A DNA stretch of 53,348 bases from Betaproteobacteria bacterium (GCA_016210745.1 JACQTO010000157.1:1-53348), one strand, 5' to 3'; counted from the stretch's first letter, positions 30,055 to 39,409 are shown. The notes: generated from the sequence alone by a model not told the origin. Numbers and translations are program-made.

Positions 30055-30806
30055 ACTCCGAGATATTTGAGATGCAGATCTTCCTGGCGCCGCAGGTCGG
30101 CGCTTGCGCCCTCGAACACCACGCGCCCCTTGACCAGGATTACGCAGCGGTCGGCAAGCGAGGACACGGCGGCGAAATTCTTGTCGACGATCACCGAGGC
30201 GATGCCGCTCGCGCGTATGGCGCGGATGATGCCCCAGATTTCTCGCGAGATTTTCGGCGCCAGGCCTTCGGTAGCCTCGTCCAGAATGAGCAGATCCGGA
30301 TTGGTCATCAACGCGCGGCCGATGGTGAGCATTTGCTGCTCGCCGCCCGAGAGCTGCGCGCCGCCGTGATGAATGCGCTCGGCAAGCTGCGGGAAGGTTT
30401 CGAGCACGCGCTCATAGGTCCAGTCGCGCCGCCCGTGAATCCCGGGTCGCGCCGCCATGACGAGATTTTCGCGCACCGAAAGATTGGGAAAAATGCCCCG
30501 TCCCTCGGGTACGAAAGCGATGCCCTGGCGCGCGATCTCATGGGGATCGGACTGTGTCATGTCGCGTCCCATAACACGCACGCTGCCGGAGCGCGCGCGC
30601 ACGAAGCCGAGCATGCTGCGAAGCAGCGTGGTCTTGCCCATGCCGTTACGCCCCAGCAGGCCGACGGTCTCGCCGGGCTGCACGCGAAAGTCGATGCCGT
30701 GCAGAACGTGGCTCGCGCCGTAATAGGCGTGCAGAGACTCGGCGGCGAGGATGGGCTTATCTGCGCTGCTCGCGGGAACAGCGGCGGATGATCCGGCGTG
30801 ATCCAT
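30051..30806 (-). CDS. orphan LivF-type ABC ATPase
   Basis: A 251-residue ATPase with Walker A GRNGMGKTT, signature LSGGEQQMLTIGRAL and Walker B LLILDEATEGLAP. The final loop reads IVDKNFAAV where LivF usually has VEQN. The ATEG and VDKN variants are seen in some LivF/UrtE-type proteins. No permease, LivG or binding protein is adjacent; the stop overlaps the DUF2249 start. It may serve the livKHMG system at 12.5-16.3 kb or a transporter outside the window. It lies directly downstream of a hairpin-rich spacer and of bamA. Confidence 0.8.
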   Translation of the reverse strand: MDHAGSSAAVPASSADKPILAAESLHAYYGASHVLHGIDFRVQPGETVGLLGRNGMGKTTLLRSMLGFVRARSGSVRVMGRDMTQSDPHEIARQGIAFVPEGRGIFPNLSVRENLVMAARPGIHGRRDWTYERVLETFPQLAERIHHGGAQLSGGEQQMLTIGRALMTNPDLLILDEATEGLAPKISREIWGIIRAIRASGIASVIVDKNFAAVSSLADRCVILVKGRVVFEGASADLRRQEDLHLKYLGV

Positions 30807-30863
30807 CGAGATCCTAGATCCTGGCCAAATATATTTGAAATTTAGTTTCCAGTGTTGCGACTT

Positions 30864-31026
30864 GCGCGGACGGCTTTCCGTCCGCGCGGATCGCCGATTA
30901 TGCACGGATGAGAAAGCCAACCGTGCATAATCGACGATCTCATATGGAAATGCCAGTCCGTCCGTGCCGTTATCCGTAACCGGGTTTTCAGCACGGATGT
31001 TTTCTATCCGTGCTGAAAACCCGGTT
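30864..31026. repeat. three successive stem-loops in the bamA-LivF spacer
   Basis: Stem 1: a 10-bp GC-rich stem (30864-30873 with 30878-30887), loop CTTT. Stem 2: CGATTATGCACGG at 30895-30907 with its complement at 30921-30933, 13-base loop. Stem 3: a perfect 21-bp stem, 30978-30998 with 31006-31026, loop GTTTTCT. Stem 3 lies 50 bases downstream of the bamA stop on the minus strand and may end or protect that transcript, though no T-run follows. The set occupies a 269-base gap without genes. Confidence 0.7.
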
Positions 31027-31075
31027 GGCGCGCGCAGCGCGCAACGCCGCGGTCGGCTATTCTGGATCCCGAATC

Positions 31076-32209
31076 CTAGCCTTTGGGCTTCGGATGCACG
31101 GCGCTGAAGAATTCGTCGTCTATCGACGCACCCTGCGCCTGCAACTGGCGGTATTTGACGAAATCGATAATGTCCTCGCCGGTGAGTTTCTTGGTCGAGA
31201 ATGCGGAAAAACCCATGTGTGCCTCGAAATTCATGTTGGCGGCGAGCCAGTGGCGGTTGGGCAGTTTCATCTGGTCCCAGAAATACTTCTTCTTGGCGCG
31301 GACGCCGTCGATCGATTTCATAAGGCAGTGCGGGAACAGATTGGTGAACTTCCACACCAGCCGGTCGACCTCGGCGTCGAGAAGCGTGAAATCGGTCGTG
31401 CACTGTGCGAGCAATTCTTTTGCCTTCTTCGCCGCCGCGCCGGCGACCGGTTCGCCGTAGACGATGTCGCCGTCCTCCACATAGGTATCGGTGCGCACCA
31501 GGGGATTTCTCACCCAGTTGCCGTCTTTTTTCAGCACCGGGACGACCTTGGTGAGAAAGCCCTTGAGTTTCATCTTGTAGGCGCTCCAGGTCTCACAGGA
31601 GATGCAGTTGTACATTGCGTCTTCCATCGACAGGAACCAGGGCAGGAAATCGGTCGCACCGCCGTCGGGCGCCGAGCCGTGCTTGGGTCCGGCTTGGCCG
31701 TAGATCGCAAGGTCGGAGCTGATGGCGAGGTCCGCTGCCATGCCGAGTTCCTGGCCGCCCGCGACGCGCATGCCGTTGACCCGGCAGATCACCGGCTTCT
31801 TGCAGTTCAGGATGCCGTCGACCATGGCGTTGAACAGATCCATGTATTCGCCGTACTCGTTGGGGCGCTTGGCGTAGTAGCTGGCGTATTCGACGGTGTT
31901 GCCGCCGGAGCAGAACGCCTTGTCGCCAACACCGGTGAACACCACCGCGACGACCGAGCGATCGCTCGATGCGCGCTGGAATCCCGCGATGATGCCCTTT
32001 GCCATATTGGTGGTGTAGGAGTTGTACTGCGCCGGGTTGTTGAGCCAGATCCAGGCCGCGCGCAGCCCGTCCACGGTCTTGCCGGCCTCGTCCGCGATGG
32101 GGCGCAACTCGTACTTGATCCCCGGGGCCGAGTCGCCGAAATACTTGTTGTCGAAAAGCGAGTGGTCTTTCAAATCGTTTTCACGTGGCAGCCAGGTCAG
32201 GTCGCTCAT
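31076..32209 (-). CDS. bamA: 6-oxocyclohex-1-ene-1-carbonyl-CoA hydrolase (ring-cleaving, BamA/Oah/BzdY)
   Basis: A 377-residue crotonase-superfamily enzyme of the benzoyl-CoA pathway. It hydrates and hydrolytically opens the ring of 6-oxocyclohex-1-ene-1-carbonyl-CoA to give 3-hydroxypimelyl-CoA. Diagnostic stretches include FTGVGDKAFCSGGNTVEYA, VNGMRVAGGQELGMAADLA and YGQAGPKHGSAPDGGATD. The length matches the family. The second ATG (32209) has GGAG at good spacing; the first (32215) is too close to it. The gene lies downstream of dch on the same strand (48 bases apart), as expected for an operon. bamA is a marker gene of anaerobic aromatic degradation. Confidence 0.95.
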   Translation of the reverse strand: MSDLTWLPRENDLKDHSLFDNKYFGDSAPGIKYELRPIADEAGKTVDGLRAAWIWLNNPAQYNSYTTNMAKGIIAGFQRASSDRSVVAVVFTGVGDKAFCSGGNTVEYASYYAKRPNEYGEYMDLFNAMVDGILNCKKPVICRVNGMRVAGGQELGMAADLAISSDLAIYGQAGPKHGSAPDGGATDFLPWFLSMEDAMYNCISCETWSAYKMKLKGFLTKVVPVLKKDGNWVRNPLVRTDTYVEDGDIVYGEPVAGAAAKKAKELLAQCTTDFTLLDAEVDRLVWKFTNLFPHCLMKSIDGVRAKKKYFWDQMKLPNRHWLAANMNFEAHMGFSAFSTKKLTGEDIIDFVKYRQLQAQGASIDDEFFSAVHPKPKG

Positions 32210-32257
32210 TTTCATCTCCGTTACAGTTAATCAGTTATTGAAAACCGTAAGACCCGA

Positions 32258-33031
32258 TTATCGGTTCTTCCAGACGGGCTTACGCTTTTCGATGAAGGAG
32301 TTCAGGCCTTCGGCGGCATCCTCGGTCGCCATCAGCTCCTTCAGGTAGAGCTGCTCGACCTGAAACAGCGCCTCATGGAAAGGCCGCGTCGCCGCTTCGC
32401 GGACCGCCCTCTTGGCGTGAATCAGCGCCACCTTCGAGAGCGAAAGGAATTGTTCCAGGAATTTCGCGGTATCGGCTGCGAACGTGTCCTTCGGCAGCAC
32501 GTGATTGACCAGCCCCAGCCTGTGCGCCTCCTCCGCATCAATGGCCGCGCCGCCGAGCAGGAGTTCCATGACCTTGGTCATCGGCAGGGCCTTGGGCATA
32601 AGGATCGCCGCGATCGGCGCAAACACGCCGAGCTTGATTTCGGGTTGGCCGATCTTGGCGCCTTTGGCGGCGACCACCATGTCGCAGGCGATGGCGAGCT
32701 CGCAGCCGCCTCCCAGGGCCGCTCCATTGACGGCGGCCACCGTCGGGATCGGCAGAGACAGCAGACGCTTGAAGATGGCGTGAAATACCTCGATCATCCG
32801 CTCCACCTTGTCCTTGGTGTGGTCCAGGACGTCCACCCCGGAGGAAAAGGCCTTCTCGCCGGCACCGGTAACGAGCAGCAGCTTCGCGTCGTTCTCCCCG
32901 CCGGCGCGCTCGAGCGCAGCGTTCATTTCCTCCATCGTGGCGATGTCGAGCACGTTATAGGGCGGGCGGTTGATCCTGATCGTGACTAGGCCGCCGACGC
33001 ATTCGTATTGAACAAACTGGTACTGGCTCAT
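32258..33031 (-). CDS. dch: cyclohexa-1,5-diene-1-carbonyl-CoA hydratase (Dch/BzdW)
   Basis: A 257-residue enoyl-CoA hydratase-fold protein. Key segments are VTGAGEKAFSSGVDVLDHT, AAVNGAALGGGCELAIACD and IGQPEIKLGVFAPIAAILMP. This enzyme adds water to the diene made by benzoyl-CoA reductase, giving 6-hydroxycyclohex-1-ene-1-carbonyl-CoA. Length and pairing with bamA support the call over a generic enoyl-CoA hydratase. The start has an excellent AAAGGAGG ribosome site. The next enzyme of the pathway, a zinc alcohol dehydrogenase (Had/BzdX), is not found in the window. Confidence 0.88.
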   Translation of the reverse strand: MSQYQFVQYECVGGLVTIRINRPPYNVLDIATMEEMNAALERAGGENDAKLLLVTGAGEKAFSSGVDVLDHTKDKVERMIEVFHAIFKRLLSLPIPTVAAVNGAALGGGCELAIACDMVVAAKGAKIGQPEIKLGVFAPIAAILMPKALPMTKVMELLLGGAAIDAEEAHRLGLVNHVLPKDTFAADTAKFLEQFLSLSKVALIHAKRAVREAATRPFHEALFQVEQLYLKELMATEDAAEGLNSFIEKRKPVWKNR

Positions 33032-33114
33032 CGAATCAGTCCTCCTTTGCTCCGGACGTAACCTCCCATGATGGTACGCCTCGGCGCGATGCTTTCGCTT
33101 AACCCGGCATACCC

Positions 33115-33246
33115 TGAACCAAGGAAGTTGGTTTTGCCGTTTAGCAATCTCCCCCTTCTCGTGCAGTTGCTTGCAACTGCACGAGAAGGGGGAGACGAAT
33201 TTAAAAACCAAATCTTCGCCAAATCTCTCAACAGTAAACTCGCAAG
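33115..33246 (+). repeat. dispersed hairpin element, copy 2
   Basis: Same element as at 8965-9096. The hairpin at 33149-33194 is a perfect 22-bp stem; the practical loop is CTTG closed by G-C. Flanks match: GTTGGTTTTGCCGTTTAGC on the left and ACGAATTTAAAAACC then TCTTCGCCAAAT on the right. It fills the gap between dch (start) and the bzdV-like gene (stop), ending three bases before the bzdV stop codon. Confidence 0.82.
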
Positions 33247-33249
33247 CGG

Positions 33250-35781
33250 CTAAAACAAATCATCCAGCTCGCTCGCTCCGCCGCCGGGCATCTTGCCATA
33301 CTGCTGCAGATAAGCCTGGATGAACTGGCTCTCGCGCTGGGTATACATCGGCGCTTCCTCGCAAATGAAATGCTTTGCGAGGGGATTCTTGCCGAGTTGC
33401 TCCGTTAGCCCTTGGCGCAGGTTCTCGACGCCTTTGATCATGAGCACGTTCTTCTCGGCGTCCAGCAGCTGGAACACACCGGCCTTGTCGGTGGCGAGCG
33501 CGACCACGCTTTCGCAGAATTCCAACCAGGATTCGGGCGGCAGGACGGCCTCCTCGATCCGCGCCGCCAGGTTGCACTTGAGGCAGCGCAGCCCCTCGGC
33601 GCGTCCGGAAGGCTCATCCAGGCCGAGTTCGACCTCCTCCCATCCCAGTCGCCTCTCCTTGCTGATGTAAATGGGTTGGAAGCGCGCGATGCGGTTGAAG
33701 CCTTCTTGCCTTCCTATGAACGGATCGGTGTCCCAGTCATCGGGCAATAGTTTTTCCTCGATGTTGCCGTCGCCGCCGAGGAATTTGTCCATGGCAGCGG
33801 CCGCGAGCCGCCCATGCGCCACGGCGTCGATCAGGGTTGCCGGACCAAGGACGCAGTCGCCGCCGGCGAACACGCCGGGCCTGCTGGTCGCGAGCGAGTC
33901 CTCGCGCACGTTGACTCGCCCGCCCTTGCCTGTCTGGATCTTGAATTCGGGATAGGTTTCGGCCTCCTGGCCGACCGCTGCGATGATCAGGTCGCATTCC
34001 TCCTCGAACTCGCTGCCCGGTATTTCAACCGGACGGCGTCTGCCGCTCGAATCCGGCTCGCCCAGCTCTGTTCGCGCAAACGTCACTTTCAGCCTCGCCC
34101 CGCCGCCGATCTCGATCTTCTTTGGTGCGGTGAGGTAGCGGAAATTCACCCCCTCTTCGACGCAGCCCTCGAATTCATCCTGCCGCGCAGGCATCTGCTC
34201 GCGCGAACGGCGGTAGACGATGTCGACCTGCTCGCCGCCCAGGCGCCGCGATGTACGCGCGTCGTCGGTGGCGACATTGCCGCCGCCGATCACGGCCACG
34301 TGCCTGCCCATCATCACCGGCGATTGGGCCGTGCCGATCTTGCCCATCGTCGCTGCGCGCAGGAAAGTCGGGCTGTCGACGACGTTCGGGAGGCTATCGC
34401 CTGGAATGCCGAGCCTTTGTCCTGCCTGGGCGCCGATGCCTAGAAATACGGTTTCATAGCCCTGCGCGAACAACTCGTCCAGGTCTTCTATGCGGCTGCC
34501 GAAGCGAAATTCGACGCCGAGCTTGCGCACTTCATCGACCTCTTGGTCGATTACTTCGGGAGGGACGCGATAGGACGGAATGCCGTAGCGCGCCATGCCG
34601 CCCGCGGCCGGCAGGGCCTCGAACAACGTGACCGCGTGTCCCTTTTTGGCAAGGTAATAGGCGGCCGTAAGCCCAGCCGGGCCGGCACCGACTACTGCGG
34701 CCTTGTGCCCGCTAGGCGCAAGCTGTTTGGAGTACTGCCGCCACAGGCCGGTGTCGTGGTCGGCGGCGAGACGCTTGAGACTGCGGATCGACAGCGGATC
34801 GTCCAGATCCTTTCTGCGACAGGCGCTCTCGCACATCGCGAAGCAGGCACGCCCGAGTATGCCGGGGAAAGGCAGCTTCTCGCGCACGACCGCCGTCGCC
34901 TCGCCGTACCGTCCGAGGCCCGCAAGCTGAACATAGCGCGGCACGTCGATTCCAGCGGGGCAGGCCGCCTTGCACGGCACCTGCGTTTGCTCGAGACGCG
35001 CGGGATCGAGCGTACGATCGCGCAGGGCGCCGGTCGGGCAAACGGTGACGCAGGCGCTGCAGAACTTGCATCCGGATTCGATCAGAGTGGCTGCGATAGT
35101 GCCGACCCACTTGCGGGTCGCGTTTCCGTCACGCGTTTCCTTTATCTCGAGGCAGCCGACTCCGCGCACGTCGTTGCAGGCGACCAAACAGCGGCGGCAG
35201 TCGATGCACAAGTTGTAGTCACGGTCGTAGAACGGCTCGTCTTTGATGACCGGCAACTGGATATGCTTGTACTTGGGCGTGTTATTCGGGATGCCTATGT
35301 AGTCCGAAACCTTGCGCAGCTCGCAACTGTTGAATATCGAGCAGCAGCGCTGCTCCACCGGATTGCCGTAAGAACACTCGGTGCGGCTGCAGCCGTCCCT
35401 TTGCGGGCAGGTCAGGCAGACGTGCGGATGCACACTGAGGATTCTCGCCAGATTTTCCCGGCGTTCGCGCTGGATTGCGTCCGTCGAGGTTCTGACGACC
35501 AGTCCTTCCTCGAGCGCCGTCGAGCATGCCTTCTGCAAACCGTCGCGCCCCTCGATTTCCACCAGGCAAAGCTTGCAGCCGGCGTCCTCCGCGCCCCGCT
35601 GGCAGGCGGGCGGCAGATCAGGATGCGCACACAGGGCCGGCAGGTAGATCTCGGCGAGCCGGCAAGCGTCGAGAATCGAGGCCCCTTCGGGCGCAGTGAT
35701 TTTCCTGCCGTCGATGACGATCCCGACGCTGGGGCCAAGCTTGGCTGCGCGTGATTTCCAGAAACTGAGTACCTGTTGCAT
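33250..35781 (-). CDS. bzdV: multi-domain NAD(P)H:ferredoxin oxidoreductase-like iron-sulfur flavoprotein (BzdV-like)
   Basis: An 843-residue protein with, in order: a 2Fe-2S ferredoxin domain (residues ~20-100), a NuoG-type His/Cys segment (HPHVCLTCPQRDGC), two 4Fe-4S sites (CIDCRRCLVACN; CKFCSACVTVCP), a GltD-type Cys-rich linker (CKAACPAGIDVPRYVQL), and FAD- and NAD(P)-binding Rossmann domains (VVGAGPAGLTAAYYLA; VAVIGGGNVATDDA). This set suits electron transfer between NAD(P)H and ferredoxin, which feeds benzoyl-CoA reductase. In Azoarcus a similar gene, bzdV, is in the benzoate cluster. The ATG at 35781 follows GAGGGGG. Its promoter region carries two TGCA-N6-TGCA-type sites shared with the bzdN promoter. 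Direction of electron flow and partner are inferred. Confidence 0.75.
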   Translation of the reverse strand: MQQVLSFWKSRAAKLGPSVGIVIDGRKITAPEGASILDACRLAEIYLPALCAHPDLPPACQRGAEDAGCKLCLVEIEGRDGLQKACSTALEEGLVVRTSTDAIQRERRENLARILSVHPHVCLTCPQRDGCSRTECSYGNPVEQRCCSIFNSCELRKVSDYIGIPNNTPKYKHIQLPVIKDEPFYDRDYNLCIDCRRCLVACNDVRGVGCLEIKETRDGNATRKWVGTIAATLIESGCKFCSACVTVCPTGALRDRTLDPARLEQTQVPCKAACPAGIDVPRYVQLAGLGRYGEATAVVREKLPFPGILGRACFAMCESACRRKDLDDPLSIRSLKRLAADHDTGLWRQYSKQLAPSGHKAAVVGAGPAGLTAAYYLAKKGHAVTLFEALPAAGGMARYGIPSYRVPPEVIDQEVDEVRKLGVEFRFGSRIEDLDELFAQGYETVFLGIGAQAGQRLGIPGDSLPNVVDSPTFLRAATMGKIGTAQSPVMMGRHVAVIGGGNVATDDARTSRRLGGEQVDIVYRRSREQMPARQDEFEGCVEEGVNFRYLTAPKKIEIGGGARLKVTFARTELGEPDSSGRRRPVEIPGSEFEEECDLIIAAVGQEAETYPEFKIQTGKGGRVNVREDSLATSRPGVFAGGDCVLGPATLIDAVAHGRLAAAAMDKFLGGDGNIEEKLLPDDWDTDPFIGRQEGFNRIARFQPIYISKERRLGWEEVELGLDEPSGRAEGLRCLKCNLAARIEEAVLPPESWLEFCESVVALATDKAGVFQLLDAEKNVLMIKGVENLRQGLTEQLGKNPLAKHFICEEAPMYTQRESQFIQAYLQQYGKMPGGGASELDDLF

Positions 35782-36320
35782 ATATCCGCCCCCTCGCGAC
35801 GGCGGTCCTAACGCCTGAATTGTCCAAATTCGCCGGCCCGCCCGGGAATACCGCGGCATCGGCCCGCATCCGTCGCGTATGCATCATAATGCATACGAAC
35901 GATAGTCAGCGCAATATATTGCATATCGCGGATTCTATGGTCGCCCATGCCGCGGCTCTGTGATGTGGGTCAAGTAAACCGGTGAAAAGGCGCGCCGCCG
36001 TCGCGCGCGCTGGTCTGGCTTCGTAAGCAACATGCGTTGGCGCTTATGGGGCGGCGACGCGTGGCGCCTGCCTTGGCGAGAGCAGGTGGACACGGACCCG
36101 GAGCCGTGGCTGCGATGCCGATTACAGCGCAAGACCTTTCGCGATGGCATCGCGGTGTATAAACTGTAGCCAGAAAAAAGAAAAGCGCGGATAACTTGCC
36201 CCATTTCATGCGGGCAAGTGCACTTGTGACACCTTTTCCCCGGAATGCGGAAACGGCGCTGGTGCGCAGTGAGCCCGTTCCTATGGGCTGTGTGCAACGA
36301 TGACGACTGGAGAAGACAAG
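35782..36320. other. divergent regulatory region between bzdV-like gene and Bug receptor array
   Basis: No gene is evident in these 539 bases. They contain the bzdV-side operators (listed separately), a 15-bp palindrome CGCGATGGCATCGCG at 36140-36154, an inverted repeat ACTTGCCC/GGGCAAGT around 36194-36219, and the 12-bp palindrome CAAGTGCACTTG at 36215-36226. The last three lie in front of the first Bug receptor gene and are candidate operator sites. Confidence 0.5.
35880..35923. promoter_or_regulatory. paired TGCA-N6-TGCA operators upstream of bzdV-like gene
   Basis: TGCATCATAATGCA at 35880-35893 and CGCAATATATTGCA at 35910-35923 are spaced 30 bp start to start. TGCA repeats are the known recognition unit of BzdR-type repressors of anaerobic benzoate genes. 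The same paired layout occurs before bzdN. No bzdR gene is in the window. Confidence 0.65.
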
Positions 36321-37292
36321 ATGAAGACGACACACAAAATCCTCGGCCTGTTTCTCGCGCTGGCGTTCGTTTTTGCTGCCGGCGAATCCGCGGCGCAAGC
36401 TTATCCGAACAAACCGATCAAAATCGTCGTGGGTTTTCAGCCCGGCGGCGGTACCGATGTCACGACGCGTCTTGTTGCCACGAAGCTCTCCGACGTGCTT
36501 GGCCAGCCGATCATCGTCGAGAACAAGCCCGGGGCCGAGGCGCGCATCTCGACGGAATACGTTGCCAAGGCGGCGCCCGACGGATACACGCTGCTGGCCG
36601 GGGCGAGCGGGCAGATGGTATTCAACCCGGGCCTCTTCGCTCCGCTGCCCTACGATCACGAGAACGCTTTTGTCCCGATTACGCTGCTTAACTCCGATCC
36701 GTTGGTTTTTGCCGTCAATCCTTCCCTTCCGGTCCACTCGGTCAAGGATCTGGTCGCACTGGCCAAGGCCAAACCCGGCACGCTGTTCCACGCTTCGGCC
36801 GCGTCGGCGTTTTTTGTGGCAGCCGAGTTCTTCAACAAGCAAGCGGGGGTGAAAATCATTCAAGTTCCCTACAAGGGTGCCGCCCCCGCTGTTGTCGCGG
36901 CCGTCTCCGGCGAGGCATCGATGATCGTGATGTCGGTTCCGCCCATCAATGCGATGATGAAAGCCGGCAAACTTCGTCCCATCGCGGTCACCGGGGACAA
37001 GCGAAGCAGGTTCCTGCCTGAGATTCCCACCGTGCTCGAGTCCGGGCTGGATTTCGAGGGCATTACCTGGGCGGGGCTGTTCGCCCCTGCCGGAACGCCG
37101 AGTGCCGTCATCGACAAGCTATACGGTGGCCTGGCTATCGTCCTCAAGGAGGACAGCATGATGAAGCGCCTCGTCTCCATCGGCCATGAGACCAGTGGAA
37201 CCGGGATGCCGCCGGCCGAGTTCGCAATCTTTTTCAAGAAAGAGCTCGCCAAATGGACCAAAGCAATAAAGGACATGAACATCCGCGGTTGA
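36321..37292 (+). CDS. Bug-family (TctC) periplasmic receptor 1
   Basis: A 323-residue tripartite tricarboxylate transporter receptor. A signal peptide ends near ESAAQA, then YPNKPIKIVVGFQPGGGTD, the Bug N-terminal signature. The ligand-loop segment VENKPGAEARISTEYVAKA and the phrase DGYTLLAGASGQMVFNP follow. Bug proteins bind carboxylates in the periplasm and work with TctA/TctB membrane proteins, which are absent here. It is the first of four tandem paralogues and diverges from the bzdV-like gene. The ligand may be an aromatic acid given the neighbours, but this is inference. Confidence 0.9.
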   Translation: MKTTHKILGLFLALAFVFAAGESAAQAYPNKPIKIVVGFQPGGGTDVTTRLVATKLSDVLGQPIIVENKPGAEARISTEYVAKAAPDGYTLLAGASGQMVFNPGLFAPLPYDHENAFVPITLLNSDPLVFAVNPSLPVHSVKDLVALAKAKPGTLFHASAASAFFVAAEFFNKQAGVKIIQVPYKGAAPAVVAAVSGEASMIVMSVPPINAMMKAGKLRPIAVTGDKRSRFLPEIPTVLESGLDFEGITWAGLFAPAGTPSAVIDKLYGGLAIVLKEDSMMKRLVSIGHETSGTGMPPAEFAIFFKKELAKWTKAIKDMNIRG

Positions 37293-37349
37293 CCGGAGCA
37301 GGCTCGCGCGCACCGGTTCCGCGCGAAATATATGGAGGAGGAAGGAGGA

Positions 37350-38321
37350 ATGAAAACAAGACATCAAGTTTTTGGCCTGCTCTTGGCGCTTGTCCTTGCG
37401 GCCGCCGAGTCTGCGGCGCAAACGTACCCGAGCAAACCGGTAAAAATAGTGGTGGGGTATGGCGCGGGCGGCGGCACCGACGTCAACATGCGACTACTCG
37501 TGCCGAAGCTCTCCGAGCGCCTCGGCCAACCGGTGATCGTCGAGAACAAGCCCGGCGCTGCGGCCCGCATCGGGGCGGAATTCGTCGCCAAGTCGGTTCC
37601 CGACGGATACACGCTCTACGCCGGATCGAGCGGTGAAATGGTCGCCAACGTCGGACTGTTTCCCGAGCTGTCCTACAATCCGGGGAAAGACTTCGTGCCC
37701 ATCACCCTGTTCAACTACGACCCGATGGTGTTCACGGTCAATCCGGGAGTCCCGGTGAAGACGATCAAGGAGTTGATCTCTCTCGCGAAAGGAAAGCCCG
37801 GCCAGGTGTTTCACGCTTCGGCGGCCTCCGCGTTCCAGGTGGCGGTCGAGGTGTTCAACCGGGAGGTGGGGGTCAAGATCGTGCATGTTCCCTATAAAGG
37901 CGCTGCGCCTGCGATGACTGCGGCCATCTCGGGTGAGGCAACCATGATCGTGCTGTCCCCCGGGCCGCTCATGGTGCACGTGAAGTCGGGAAAGCTGCGT
38001 ACGCTGGCGATCTCCGCTGCCAAGCGGAGCCCGTTCCTCCCGGATGTCCCGACATTCCGGGAGTCGGGACTGGATTTCGAAACGCCCATCAGTTGGGCCG
38101 GCCTGTTCGCGCCGGCGGGAACACCGGAGGAAATCATCGAAAAGCTCTATCAGGGGATGACCTTTGCGCTCCGTGACAAGGGAGTGCTCGATCGCTTGCA
38201 CGCGATGGGCCGCGACACAAGCACCACGGGGGTGTCGCCGGCGGAATTCGCCCGAATTCTGCAAGAAGATCTCGCCAAGTGGCCCAAAGCGATACGCGAG
38301 CTCGGCATCCGGGGCGGATAG
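37350..38321 (+). CDS. Bug-family (TctC) periplasmic receptor 2
   Basis: A 323-residue paralogue with signal peptide (LLALVLAAAESAAQ) and mature start YPSKPVKIVVGYGAGGGTD. It differs from its neighbours in the binding loop (VGYGAGGGTDVNMRL, SSGEMVANVGLF), so the ligand may differ. A strong GGAGGAGGAAGGAGG stretch precedes the ATG. It lies 57 bases after receptor 1, most likely in one transcript. Confidence 0.9.
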   Translation: MKTRHQVFGLLLALVLAAAESAAQTYPSKPVKIVVGYGAGGGTDVNMRLLVPKLSERLGQPVIVENKPGAAARIGAEFVAKSVPDGYTLYAGSSGEMVANVGLFPELSYNPGKDFVPITLFNYDPMVFTVNPGVPVKTIKELISLAKGKPGQVFHASAASAFQVAVEVFNREVGVKIVHVPYKGAAPAMTAAISGEATMIVLSPGPLMVHVKSGKLRTLAISAAKRSPFLPDVPTFRESGLDFETPISWAGLFAPAGTPEEIIEKLYQGMTFALRDKGVLDRLHAMGRDTSTTGVSPAEFARILQEDLAKWPKAIRELGIRGG

Positions 38322-38382
38322 ACGGGAGTTCCGGGGCCGACAGCCCCATTGGAATTTGAACCACGAAACAGGAAAAAGGCAA

Positions 38383-39348
38383 ATGAAAACCAAACAGGTT
38401 GTGCTGTCCCTTGCGCTTGCCCTTGCCGCCGGAGCTGTCGCGGCGCAGAGCTACCCCACCAAGCCGATACGGATGGTGGTCGGATTTCAACCCGGCGGCG
38501 GCACCGACGTCACCGCGCGCATGGTGGCCCCCAAGCTCTCCGAAGTCCTGGGCCAGCCGATCATCATCGAAAACAAGCCCGGCGCCGAGGCACGTATCGC
38601 CACGGATTACGTCGCCAAGTCGGCTCCCGACGGCTATACGCTGCTCGCCGGCGCGAGCGGACAGATGGTGTTCAACCCCGCGCTATACCCGAACTCGGGT
38701 TACGACCCGCTGAAGGCATTCGTTCCGATCACCCTGTTCAATTACGACCCGCTGGTCGTTGCCGTTCATCCCTCGGTTCCGGCTCGTTCGATGAAGGAGT
38801 TGGTGGCGCTAGCCAAAGCCAAGCCCGGCGAGCTGTTCCACGCCTCCTCCGCGTCGGCGTTTTACGTGGCAACCGAGCTTTTCAACAGCACGGCCGGGGT
38901 GAAAATAGTCAATGTCCGGTACAAGGGCGCAGCCCCGGCGGTCAATGCCGCCGTCGCCGGCGAGACATCGCTGATCGTCCTTTCCATTCCGCCGATCATG
39001 GCGCAGCTGAAGTCGGGAAAGCTCCGTCCCTTGGGGATCACCGGCGCGAAGCGAAGCCGCTTCTTTCCCGATATTCCGACCGTTGCGGAAGCAGGGTACG
39101 AGTTTGACGGCATAACCTGGGCCGGACTGTTCGCGCCGGCCGGGACGCCGCAACCCATCGTCGAGAAGCTCTACACGGCGTTGACTGCGGTTCTCAAGTC
39201 CGACGAGATGCAGGAGCGCGCCATCCGGTCGGGCCGCGAACCGATCGAGGGGCAAGGTATGCCGCCGGCCGAATTCGAAAAGTTCTTCAGGGCTGAACTC
39301 AACAAATGGACCAAGGCGATAAAGCAATTCAATATCCGCGCTGAATGA
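38383..39348 (+). CDS. Bug-family (TctC) periplasmic receptor 3
   Basis: A 321-residue paralogue, very close to receptor 1 by eye: both share VVGFQPGGGTDVT, LLAGASGQMVFNP and NKPGAEARI segments. The signal peptide is LALALAAGAVAAQS. It follows receptor 2 by 61 bases. The similarity to receptor 1 rather than to the adjacent receptor 2 suggests more than one duplication, or gene conversion. Confidence 0.9.
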   Translation: MKTKQVVLSLALALAAGAVAAQSYPTKPIRMVVGFQPGGGTDVTARMVAPKLSEVLGQPIIIENKPGAEARIATDYVAKSAPDGYTLLAGASGQMVFNPALYPNSGYDPLKAFVPITLFNYDPLVVAVHPSVPARSMKELVALAKAKPGELFHASSASAFYVATELFNSTAGVKIVNVRYKGAAPAVNAAVAGETSLIVLSIPPIMAQLKSGKLRPLGITGAKRSRFFPDIPTVAEAGYEFDGITWAGLFAPAGTPQPIVEKLYTALTAVLKSDEMQERAIRSGREPIEGQGMPPAEFEKFFRAELNKWTKAIKQFNIRAE

Positions 39349-39409
39349 AAGCGTGCCGAAGCTATTATCGGCGCTGCCAATGCGAATCAATCATGGATGG
39401 AGGAAACAC

